From contig OZ020491.1 in the NCBI GenBank assembly GCA_963971405.1, positions 688,910 through 752,909 on the forward strand: DNA of 64,000 bases. The letters are read 5' to 3'. The position numbers were made by a program, and so were the translations under genes. Below are positions 53,830-64,000 of this stretch, in pieces. Every line of letters begins with the position of its first letter. Positions within the stretch are counted from its first letter, which is position 1. Under the pieces are notes generated by a model. It did not search any database. It was not told the origin of the DNA and was given only the letters and a program-made list of their open reading frames with translations. This DNA is from Psococerastis gibbosa. Taxonomy: Eukaryota > Arthropoda > Insecta > Psocodea > Psocidae.

Positions 53830-55197
53830 AATGTTTAATTTAAGGACGTCCATCTCAGCAGCCATTGCTACAGTAACGCTCAAGTCTGCCTCAATTTCGG
53901 AGGTACGAACAGAGAAAGGGTACAGCAGAAGAAACAAAGGAACCCGTGCTTGCAGGGCAACGCGTCAAACGCTCAAAGAAAAAGAGCCCTTGGCTGGCGG
54001 AAAAGGCTTTTTGCCGGCAACAATCAAGAAGGTACGAGCCTTGGTTTTTGCTGGTGGCCATCCTTTGTTTGGGTCGGCCGTAAAAACAACCGTTGGTCAT
54101 TAGTCTAATTACCGCCGAGTGCCAGGTCTGCGCTCCATCTCTGTTTTTGCTCCAGGGGCTATATCTTTATTGTCTCTTCATTGAAATGCCCACGGGCTGG
54201 TGTTTTGTTAATTGATATTGTGTTTTATGGGGAACTTTGTAGGACACATGTATTTCTTGTTTTCTTTAGCATCATTTTTTACTCAACAAGATAGACGCGA
54301 ATGTTCCAGTATTGGGCTATATGGAACGTAGATATTGGTCACCCAGCTGGATCATGCAAAAATCGTTCATTTTCTATTGTTAATTTAATATACTACGCAA
54401 GCTATAATGTCTAGCCAAGTTGAAACTGACTAGTTCATCCAATGCCCTCAAAGCCGAAGAGATTTTTTTTCGAGATACGCCAATATTTCTGGCCTAGGCT
54501 GCATGTTAAAGTCTAAAGAATATTATAAAATACCTAATATTAAATATGGGTACTCACGCACTCCAGCTTGAGGGGGCACAGCTTTGTAATTAACAATGTA
54601 TTGGATTGTATATATGGATTATCCATATATATATACTAGATAATACTTTTATAACGTGTGAAGACCACGGGAAAATTAAAATAGAAATAAATAATCGTAA
54701 AGTACAATGGAAATTTACTTATCACTCTATTTCCGCTACTTCTCTCACATTATTATTTGTAAGGGAGTGCTCCTAATGAAATCTGACACTTTAATAATGA
54801 AGTAATTCCAAAATGTGAAAGGGTTGGCCCAAAGTTAAGAAGAAGAGAGTCCTATGAACCGCAACAAGTTTCTGTTCCAAGTTATGGGGGGGTGGGGGGA
54901 AGGTTATTTAGTTGGGGAGGAGGGGGGGGGGTAGCTGACCGCGGGGCCAGGTGCTGTCTAATGTCCCCTGCTTTCCATTTATCTCGCTTACTTCGGGCTT
55001 GTCAGAATCCAACTCAATATTTGGGTATCTCAACAGGAGGCTGACTCTAAATATTGGGAATACCTTTATCACCCCAATATCAGTCGATTTATATTTTTTT
55101 ATTTAATTTAATACGTAAGTTATAAAGATCTGGTCGTTTCAAGTTGTAGAAAACAATTTCATGTATATTCCACCAGTACTTTGATACCAGGTGTATT
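53830..55197. other. Spacer; open frame of unknown nature at 53831-54103
   Basis: The 90-codon frame starts just after copy J and is open on both strands in places, with no domain. G-runs at 54888 and 54921. Nothing else recognised. Confidence 0.35.
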
Positions 55198-55378
55198 CCT
55201 GGGACGGATCCAGCCCATTTGGGGGGGGGGGGAGTCGTAGGACAAAGTAATAGGGAAAGGAAAAAAATACATAGAGTAGTACGTAGTATCAATTAAATCA
55301 GAGCGTAATAAATTAACTTACAATAGATTTACTAAATTTTGGGGACAGGCCATCTACCCCCCCCCCCCCGTCTTGCCT
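55198..55378. mobile_element. 1150-type hAT MITE, copy without visible duplication
   Basis: CTGGGACGGATCCAGCCCAT, G-run, AATTAAATCAGAGCG, TAACTTACAATAGATTTAC and C-run; matches 1150-1311 and 51794-51945. No flanking 8-bp duplication found. Confidence 0.65.
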
Positions 55379-58300
55379 GTTTTTGTTCAGCAATTTTTCC
55401 ATTGAAAGCGGTAAACTGATAAGGGACAGGACTTCAACGAATTGTCAAATTCTTCTTCTTCTTTTAAAAACTGACAAAGCGGTCCGTTGCAAAATGCGGG
55501 GTAGGGTTTTTGGGAGTGGGAATGGCTCAAAAAAGGGCTAAAATGTGGCAACAGAAAAAAATTACCAGATTTAACCTACCAACAGGTGGTGGGTGTAGCC
55601 CTTAAACCATTTATCTTAAAAGTTAGGCCACCATGTAGATCAAAATTTTTAAAGTTTACTCAGGAAAAATTATATTCATTAGAATTCATAGCAACTAGTG
55701 CTTTGTGATTGTAAAATTTGGGGCAGAGGCAACATTAACCAACTCTGACTTGACAAAATATTTGAGAGTCGTCGCTTTTGTTTTCCCCTCTTTCGAATTT
55801 AGCGGTTGAAAATGACTGCCTAGTTGTAAATTTACCGAATTATTTCGCAGACTTTCCCACTAATTCCTGTCGCTTTCCCCCTATTTTACTCATTAGTGCA
55901 GTAACTTTGCTTCTTTGTCATTTTCCTTTAATTTTAGATTGAAGGGTTGCGAATTCACGCAAGTTTTTGTTAGGCTGCACTGCTACAGTTATGTAAGAAA
56001 ATAAAAAATAAAATGTGTCTGAGCTCAAAATGTGCAATTTTGAATTGAAGTAAGGTGATATTTGCTGAAGCCATGGATTTGTGTATTGTGAACTTGCAAT
56101 GTCACCTGCCACGCTTTCTTCGGTCAATCATTGAATGTCATGGACACTTCCAAACAATGACAAATCCTGTCCTGACTGCAAGATGTAGTTCTTAAATTAT
56201 ATTAAATCACAAATCGAAAGACAATTGATACCGCGCATTGAACACTACGCACCAGCTACGCACAAGCGTACTCTTTTCCCTCAAGACTCGCAGTCTAACA
56301 AGTTAATAACTGCTTAACCTGAAGTTCCATATGAAAAAAATACAAATTTGTTCTTAGCTCACAAACCCGTATATAATGCTCTAGTTTACTTGATATATTG
56401 TTTGGTAAACATGCAGATACAGGGACGTAAATCTTGGTTACACGATACTCCATTAATGATACGCTTAACACAAACACAGAAATCATTGACTAACAATGAT
56501 GATTTCTCTACAATAACAACTGAATTATCATTTAGCTTTTGGCATTAACTTTCTATTTATTTTTTTGATGTTTTAATTGTTTCCTTTTGTTTGTTTTCCC
56601 ATACCTACTTTCAGCATTTCTGCTTTAAGCATCCCTGTCAGCCTGTTTCTTTTCTATATTATCAATTTTAACACTACTTTCGAGTCCCTCCGGGTTCAAT
56701 TTTTTCTTGATACTCAATATTTCGGATATAATCTCCCTTCTACTACTGCTGAGAGTCCTCGCATAATCTCGATTCCCAACTGCAGCTGAGCCGTGCTGAC
56801 GGTGGCTACTGTAGCATGGAATGTCGATAGATAGATATGGTATAGATACTGTATAGACAAGAACTTCTTGAAAAAGTTCTATACTCTGGTGATTAATCTA
56901 ATCTTTTTCAGCGGTGCTTGGCCATAGACGGTATATGTTGTATACACGTATATCTCAAATAACAAATTATCTGAGGAATGTACATTGTTAAAGTTGCAAA
57001 AGAAAAATAACTACCGAAAAGTAAGGTGCTTCAATTTAAAAAGTGTTGCATTTGGTCGTTAAGGTAAAATACAACTTTTGCTTTATTGTGCCCAGGAGAC
57101 GAATTCACAGGATGCCTTACCTAACACTAAACAACCAAAGATATAACTTTCAGTGGATTTTGCAATAGACTTCTTTTCTTATTGTGTACTGAGCAGCTTT
57201 GTGACTTTCAGGCCATCGACGTCGCAGCTAGTGCGAGATTGTAAGTAAGCCAAATTTCAGGAAATTCAATTGAGAGAGAGATAAATGGACAGAAATATTT
57301 CAATATATAGTCTATCCATATCTATACTTATCGAGTACAGTACCCATTATTATTATTATTGCTGTTTTTGAAGGACTGTTTATGGACATAGGCCTACTTC
57401 GAAACCTTCCAACGATAGATATTTTCAAACACTATTGGTATTGCTACCGCTGTCAAACTGGTGTTCATCCTCAAAGTCAACTTACACGTTACAAGTAATA
57501 ATGGACAAGCTGCTGAGGCATGCTTACCACTGACAGAATACTGTTTGTTTGTTTGTTTCCAACGCCTGATTACAGCATTTCTCCTTTAAGCAACCCTGTC
57601 AGTCTTGTGGGAGGAGTGAGTCTGTTTGTTAACATGAGCTATCCTAAAGGTAGACCGAGGAGTTGACTGAGAGGGTGGACCTCCTGATTATAGTGGTTCC
57701 GAACCACTTGGGGAATTTGGTATAGTCACACGATTAAATCGGAGGTGACCACGTAGACTGACTGGTATAGTCTCGGCGCGTTATCATGTCCTACCATGTT
57801 CCCCTGCCAACGCTGTACACACTACCAAGTTTGCCGCAGTTTGAAACATGCTCTGCTCTCATGGATTCAACATGGTAAGGCCGTTGGCAAAGTTAACAGA
57901 ATACTACAGGTGTAACCATGTTCGAATACGAGTCTATCGAGTGCCTAAGTCATTGTGTCCTGACAATCATGGTCGCGTATAAGCATAAAGGGAAGTTGCT
58001 GGCTCAATTTCAGCGATTGCCGTCGCGTATTAGCCGATATGATCACCCCGTAATTATAAGGCGGCCTCACGCGACGCGCACCACACGAATGCTCGCCGAC
58101 CTCCCTCTGTCATTTCGTGATTCTTTCATAAGTCGTTCATAATAATAGACCAGCACCCTGTACCAGTGAGAAATCATTCAGATTTATTCCCCCAAACTTG
58201 ATCAAAAATACTGTTAGAATGTTAGATGAATTATATTAAGGTCGTACTTGTAGCCAGCCCATGGGCGTAGTCAGAGAGGTAAAGTTAACGCTAGAATACA

Positions 58301-58554
58301 ATTTAAAATGGCGTGGGGCATTTAAAGGAGGGAAGGATGATCTGGAAAATGACTAGATACCGATGGTGGTGGGTTGTACAAAACCGAGATAACTGGAGGA
58401 TTGTTGTCGAGAAGGTCAAAGTTCATCAAGGGCTGTAGAGCCAGATGAAGAAGGAACAGAAACAGTTGAGAATTGAAACGTCTTTTCCCTTTTGTCGGAG
58501 TTTGTGTGCAGTGTGAAAATTTAGAAGATAGCAAAGTCCCATAAGTTTCGTATG
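55379..58554. other. Long spacer with short dispersed repeats
   Basis: CAGCATTTCTGCTTTAAGCA (56611) and CAGCATTTCTCCTTTAAGCA (57576) form a pair. R6 recurs at 57455-57545 and R4 at 57655-57715. (TTA)n near 57349. No gene recognised in about 3.2 kb. Confidence 0.4.
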
Positions 58555-58710
58555 CAAGCATTTTAATGAATATATCCGATTGACCTCTTCATTCGCCTCG
58601 GTAAGTTAGTACTCGTGTTGAGTTACGATACGTATCCGATTGCATGGCGTGTAGATACTCGCACAAGTGCAAGCGCGCTACCACCATGCCATCGAAGCCG
58701 AAGTTTAGTT
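58555..58710 (+). repeat. Dispersed repeat family R3, copy 3
   Basis: AATGAATATATCCGATTGAC, TTCATTCGCCTCGGTAAGTT, GTGTTGAGTTACGATACGTA and CGCGCTACCACCATGCCATC. Confidence 0.65.
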
Positions 58711-59209
58711 TCGTCGGTTCAACATGGTGGAAATAGAAGCCAAGACTTTTCGGTAAAAAATCGAATTCCGTGTTGGCCATCTACTGTACATATTTAAATT
58801 CAATGTCATACTTGATTTGCATTGCGACTTTTGTATAAAGCTTCGCAACGGAAATGAAATGTCACTAAAACCCGGGAATATTCCCCTTTCCGTAAGATGA
58901 TGAAAATTCTATATAGTAGCCGCACAAAATTACAAAAGGTTTTTTAACCTTTTTGCCCTTAATTAATTTGAGAGGTTTCCTTTTCACAAGTTTCATTTTT
59001 GCTCCATAACGTACTGCAGAGTTTCTCGTACTACTTACTTTCGGAATTTTGTGTATGGCTTTATGAATTCTGGGGCTAAACTTGTATGACATGGTTTAAG
59101 ATTTCGCTTTGTACCTACTCCATTCATCCAGTATCATATGTCGTACAGTCATATATTTCCACCTCAATAACACAGATACTATTTGTTTGTTGTTTTTCTA
59201 TAAAGTTCA

Positions 59210-59310
59210 AACACAAACAATTTAATGAATGTATCAGATTAATCTCTTCAATCGCCTAAATAAGTAACCTAATATGTACTAGTTTCGAGTTACGATACTT
59301 CTCGTCATTT
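59210..59310 (+). repeat. Dispersed repeat family R3, copy 4 (partial)
   Basis: CAATTTAATGAATGTATCAG, TCTTCAATCGCCTAAATAAG and TTTCGAGTTACGATACTTCT align with the first two thirds of copy 3. Confidence 0.55.
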
Positions 59311-60050
59311 TAACGCCACTTTGTCTTTGTTTTATTGTACTTTCTGCTGCAGTTTGTTAGACTTCTACTTAGTGAAAATCCTCCTTGAACTGGTTAGCTC
59401 ATCATCTACTCGCACTACCCAAGGGAGTGTCCTCCCCCCCCCCCCTTGTGAACAGTTAAGAAGGAGCCAGATAAAAAAAATGACTTATTCAAGAAGTTCC
59501 CGTAAGACAAGTAGGCCTAACGAAGGGGAGGGGGTGATTGTCACTGCCTTATTTGATTGACGGTTAATCCGACTTAGCATTTCTTTGTATAATTAAGCCC
59601 CCTCTGATTCTCACAATTAACTTCCTTTTTAAGGTTTTCTACACTTCTTTTGTCAGGTCTTTTTTTTTTGTCTGACGCACATTTAACAAATTGAGCTCCT
59701 TCTTGGTCATACTGCATCTTGAATATCTTATTGAGCAAATGTCAACCAATCGTTGAGATTGTGACCTCAGAAGAAGAAAATCACTAATGTACCAATCTTT
59801 GTTTTCACCAATCAGAGAGAGTCTGATGGTCAGAGCAATGGATACACTTACTTTTATAATACTGTAGTTTTGGTGTTATGACAAGCTTTTAAAAGTATAT
59901 AATGTTAGGGCACCATGTGGTTTACCAAAAACAAAACATAAACTTGTTGTTCTGTACATAATAAGTCACTGCCTTCACTTCACCCCATGTATAAATAAAC
60001 AAACAGAAACCTTATCTCATATTTATATTTTGCAATAAAAGGACCCTTAA
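59311..60050. other. Spacer, nothing recognised
   Basis: C-run at 59435. Open frame 59321-59560 has no domain. Confidence 0.35.
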
Positions 60051-60285
60051 GGTGGCTATTCCACTTTTCAGTTTTTCTTCATTTGTGCATTAAAAATTGA
60101 TGGGATGTTTGTTTTAAGAAGCCGATTATGTAGATACTTAACTTATCTATTATAAATTAAGTTATAATATGGTAGAGGCATCAATAATAAGTATCTACGT
60201 ACCGTATATAATAGTCTCTTACAACAAACATCTCATCAATTTTTAATGCACAAATGAAGAAAAACTGACAAGTGAAATAGCCGCC
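60051..60285. mobile_element. PIF/Harbinger-type MITE with long inverted repeats
   Basis: GGTGGCTATTCCACTTTTCA at the left and TGACAAGTGAAATAGCCGCC at the right; arms of about 68 bp that also hold CTTCATTTGTGCATTAAAAA and its inverse. Flanked by the 3-bp duplication TAA (60048-60050 and 60286-60288). Confidence 0.85.
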
Positions 60286-60289
60286 TAAG

Positions 60290-61494
60290 GAGAAAGCATT
60301 CATTTCTCTATAAATTTATTCGCAAAAATAAACGCATGTTACTCAAACTGACGCGAATAAACCACGGTAAAACAAATACCGCGTAGTTATCGATAAAAAC
60401 ATAAAAACCGTCCATCACTTCATCACGTCTGTCTCGACTTCATCATAACTGGAGAGACTAAAATAAAGTTAAAAATATTTGCTGCATTTTTTATGATTTG
60501 AGGTGAAAGGGAGGAGTGATAGATGGAGCGTCTTGCATGTTTTTACCCCTCGAGTGTGGGCCTCCTGCCCCCGCCCCCCCCCCTCGGTTTCCAGTCAACT
60601 CTTTAGTGCCATTAATTACTGGCGACACGTCGTGATCGACTTCTCCTTTCCGTCATTTGCCCTTCGTTATTTTTTTAGGGGCAATCAATAACATTGAAGT
60701 TATAACTGTGCCTATAGGATATTGTTAAGACGCAAAGTTTTCCCGCCATTTGTGATTTAAAAGTGAAAAGATTGTTGTGGTCACGTTGGCATTTTGGGTT
60801 GATTTACAATGAACAAATTAATGAAGCATGAACCTCAATAAATTCTTTCATTATTATTAAATGCTATATTATTTTTCAAATCAAATCCTTAAAAGATACG
60901 GCTTGGAATAGTTCTGCATTTTCCAAGCATGCATTCGACCAACCACCTAGCCGAGTTCATATTAATTTTTACTCTTCACTGTAATTGTAAATTCGCCCAC
61001 ATGGAAAATAAAGACAATTTTCCTTTTGTCTTACTTTCTTAATCTGTACCTCCTCGTAGTGAAGATGGAAGCGCGTAATGGCGACTGAACAGATAGGGAA
61101 CCATGTTTGAGCCGGGATAAGCGAAAAACACAATATTTTCAGGGCAGGGCACTCTTATGTCCTAGGGTTGGAAAAGGAGGAGGAACTCAATGAAGAGATA
61201 AAGATAAAGAATAAAGATGCAGAAGGGAAGCCACTAAATTACAATAGCCTAATATAGTCATCATGACTACAATTGCCATGATGGTCGCCAATCTAGAAGA
61301 GACATTAGAAAAATAATAAATATCGCTTAGAAGAACTTTTTGTTACCTCAACTTTAGCTGAGTGTCATAGTAAACGTCGATTTTTATAACAGGATAGATC
61401 TTGGCATTTATAAACTATGCGTTAAATTTTTTTTGAATCTTTCCATTGTAGGCTAAGTATTTATTATATTTCTTTAGTTGGCATGTATATCGCA
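60290..61494. other. Spacer, nothing recognised
   Basis: C-run at 60571. No gene or bounded repeat seen. Confidence 0.35.
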
Positions 61495-61799
61495 AGGTCG
61501 TAGTTATGGGGGGGGGGGAGGACCCAGGGCTCCGGAACCCACCCCCCCCCCCCCTCGTCGTGAAAAATTCCATCATCCACAACGTATTTTCGTATACTTT
61601 CATTCTTTGCCAGACCCTTCAAAAGGTCGTTTTTAAATTAATAAAAAATAAATTTGTTCTGTTCTTTCTATATTTCTACTATACTTATAAAATTCAATTT
61701 TTCTTTCTTAAGCTCGATGTCTTCGGGCCTTAGGAGGCTAGTTTATCCCATACCTACACCCCCCCCCCCCCCCCGTCGAAAATCTTTTGCTACGGCCTA
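61495..61799. mobile_element. hAT-like element, degenerate
   Basis: Left CAAGGTCGTAGTTATGGGG and right CGAAAATCTTTTGCTACGGCC are imperfect inverted repeats of the CAAGGCCGTAGCC type, with G- and C-runs inside both ends. No matching duplication found. Confidence 0.5.
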
Positions 61800-62284
61800 C
61801 GGAAAAGTAGCAGTGTTTCAATGAATCGGTTGTTAACACAGCCTCATGGGTATTTGCAACGCCTACACCTAAATCAGTGCAGCCCCCCAAAACCGCTCAT
61901 TGTCAGCAAAACCGGTGTCCAATTTAGCAGCGACAGCAATCAGTCAGAAATAAATTTCCCCCGTGGGAAGTGGGAATGCAGCTTAGTGTACAGTAGGTAT
62001 CGGGGGTGGAAAAACACCTCATTTATGTCTCATTTGTATGTAAATTATATAGAAAAACCCATTGTGACCTTTCGCCCCGCCCCAACTCATTTATGATTTT
62101 GACGCTTTGCAATATTTGCACTCGTGTGCTGTATTGTACGATATTACTGACATTAATGAGACCTTGATCACACGACAAAATTATATTTGGTAGCATTTAA
62201 TAAAAGACTGCTAAAATATTCAAATACAACACCTAATGGCTAATACACCTACAAGGAGCCTACTATGCTTTAGGCCTACTGTAC

Positions 62285-62590
62285 GAACGAGAGGTTTTTA
62301 GAATGCAAAGTGCTATTCTAATTAAATTTTGTTTACATTTTATACCCCAGAATCCAGTCGAAAGTCTATACTCTAGAGTGTGGCAGGCATTGGATTAGCT
62401 ATATTCACTAGTAGTTTACACCGAGCTTAAGAAAGCAAAACAGAATTTTTGTAAATATAACATGTAGAAATATAGTTAAAGAACATGCATCTTTCGTTTT
62501 TTGTTTCTCTATACGTACTTCATGTTGTTCATGTTTCTAGTTTATTTAATATCAAGCAGCAAGTAGTTTTTAATTTTTTACGACGGGGAG
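62285..62590 (+). repeat. Partial copy of the 21090-type hAT element
   Basis: CGAAAGTCTATACTCTAGAG, ATCTTTCGTTTTTTGTTTCT, CATGTTGTTCATGTTTCTAG and TAATATCAAGCAGCAAG follow the order in 21130-21340. Confidence 0.55.
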
Positions 62591-63130
62591 GGGGGAGGTC
62601 CGGAACTCTCACTGGAAGTGAGATAAATTCTAGATAGGTCAGACCAACACATTAATTACCACACAGCAATAATGGCAGGGCACGCAATGCATTTGAGCGC
62701 GGATTATCTATCATTTTTTCAAAAAATTATTTTTTGTGCAAAACGAAATATTTTTTTGGGAAAGGAACCTATCCGGTTTCGTTACTCAATTTAACACCTA
62801 AAACATGCCTGAAGGTAGAAATCATCGATAGAAAGGCTTCGCAGAAAAATTATTTTTTAGTCATTTTTCATTAAAAAAAATTTTTTTACCCCCAGAAGCA
62901 AACTATCAAGGGGCAAGCGACCCCCCGCGTTATGTCAACATTAATAACGACTACAATATATGAGAATTTAAAAGAAATCGTTAGAGACGTTTTTGAGAAA
63001 TAATTCTTTTAGACGTTTTTTAATAGTTTTTTGAGAATGAAACCCACCCCCCCCCAATTGAGTTAGCCCCAAATAAAAAAATGGTCCCGAGGTATGATCT
63101 TTTTGAACCTACATGCCGAATTTCATCAAA
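62591..63130 (-). mobile_element. Helentron-type H1, copy K (both ends lost)
   Basis: Core blocks only: CTCACTGGAAGTGAGATAAA, GGTTTCGTTACTCAATTTAA, AAACTATCAAGGGGCAAGCG, GAGGTATGATC, AACCTACATGCCGAATTTCA. Neither terminal repeat nor microsatellite is present. Confidence 0.75.
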
Positions 63131-63424
63131 ATAAACAAAATTAAATACAGTAGGCAGCTGTAGCGCACTCTTATATTATGGTGTGAGAAATACCAAGGTC
63201 CCTCATGCAGCACGGCGCGTAACGGGAATGCCTGAATGCATACTACGGGGCTTGCCCTCATGCAACACAGCACACGCCATGAATGAACCGCGTAGTAAAA
63301 ACTGCGTATGCACTGCAGAGGATTCAAAGGCCTCGGAAAGAGAATAAACACATGTCGAGTGCGCCTGCACTTTCACGATAATGCAATCTGTTTCAAATTT
63401 TATCATCATTTACAATAGCTTGCA

Positions 63425-64000
63425 GTGGCGGGTCCAGAGGGGGGCCCTGCCCCCCCCCCCCCCCCGAGAAAAATTAGCATACACTATATAACATAGAACA
63501 TTCTAAACAAAAACCTTAGTATGGTACCTAACATGAATATGTCTTCCATGTTTAAATTATAAATTTTACTGTTGTAAAAATCGTAAAACGCCACTATTTT
63601 GAACTTATATTTTCAAATTTTTCCCCCGGGGGAGACCCCCGCCCCCCCCCCTATTTCCAGCAACACGGATAAGCATTTAAGCATTCCTTTGTAAGCTTTA
63701 AAAAATCAATACTTTACTGCTGTTAAAATGCGTAAAACCCCACTATTTTGCCCTTATGTTTTCAAATTTTTCCTCCCGGGGGGACCCCCGGGCCCCTCTT
63801 TTTCCAGCAATATGACTAAGCATTATTGCTGCACTATTGCTGCTGTTAAAATGCGTAAACCTCACTATTTTGCCGTTATATTTTCAAAATTTTCCCCCGT
63901 TGGAGACCCCCGGACCCCCCATTGGTGCCTATCTGCATCAAGCGCATGGGGTTTTCAAGTAATGCGCAGTAACGAAATGTGCCGTGTTTCCCTACCAAAC
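63425..64000 (+). mobile_element. hAT-type element start with tandem units, runs off the right edge
   Basis: Begins CAGTGGCGGGTCCAGAGGGG, then a C-run at 63451-63465. From about 63565 three tandem units of roughly 120-150 bp each carry TAAAATGCGTAAAACCCCAC, TATTTTCAAATTTTTCC and GACCCCCGG. The right terminus is outside the window. Confidence 0.6.

Noticed and set aside
53831..54103. 90-codon open frame after H1 copy J
   Set aside because: No recognisable domain, its complement is also largely open, and no splice or promoter evidence.

Overview
This is a 64-kb piece of an animal nuclear genome, almost certainly from an arthropod. It has GT-AG introns, no operons, low coding density, AT-rich spacers and dense transposable-element (TE) relics. 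The arthropod call rests on a Diedel-like secreted cysteine-rich protein, on mariner, hAT, PIF/Harbinger and Helentron-type debris, and on several invertebrate LINE families. The species cannot be named from the sequence; a crustacean or a non-dipteran insect would fit.

Only two host genes are supported. (1) 1373-12675, minus strand: the first five coding exons (750 nt, 250 codons, all splice phases consistent) of an ENOSF1 / L-fuconate dehydratase-like enolase-superfamily gene. The exons are too short and scattered to show as one open frame. The rest of the gene, including the metal-ligand exons, lies left of base 1. Its introns carry mariner, PIF/Harbinger, tRNA-like SINE, LINE, hAT and Helentron-type insertions. 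(2) 43825-44031, plus strand: a 68-residue Diedel-like secreted protein, preceded by a plausible splice acceptor.

The rest is a layered TE landscape. Family H1 (about 0.85 kb when full length, about 11 copies or fragments) has a terminal inverted repeat at one end, the same repeat subterminally at the other end, an external 7-bp hairpin, a (GTCY)n microsatellite and a homopolymeric G tract. That is the layout of non-autonomous Helentrons (HINEs, including mini-me-type elements). A second family, R2 (14664-15309 and 39982-40802), follows the same plan with unrelated termini. Many hAT-type MITEs are framed by recognisable 8-bp target duplications, and most carry long G/C runs. PIF/Harbinger-type foldbacks with 3-bp duplications occur at 2555-2938 and 60051-60285. 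A tRNA-headed SINE shares its 3' tail with a LINE 3' end at 17990-18430. At 41762-43765 a Helentron-type element, a mariner, a LINE and a second mariner fragment in opposite orientation are stacked together.

Region by region: 1-12700 ENOSF1 5' half with TE-filled introns; 12700-13600 promoter side and a nested MITE; 13600-25600 repeats and unannotated AT-rich spacer; 25600-32800 LINE C-terminal relics, an RNase H relic and MITEs; 32800-36000 mostly unrecognised; 36000-43765 the densest TE cluster; 43825-44031 Diedel-like gene; 44100-64000 repeats with long unrecognised stretches, ending in a MITE with tandem units that runs past the right edge.
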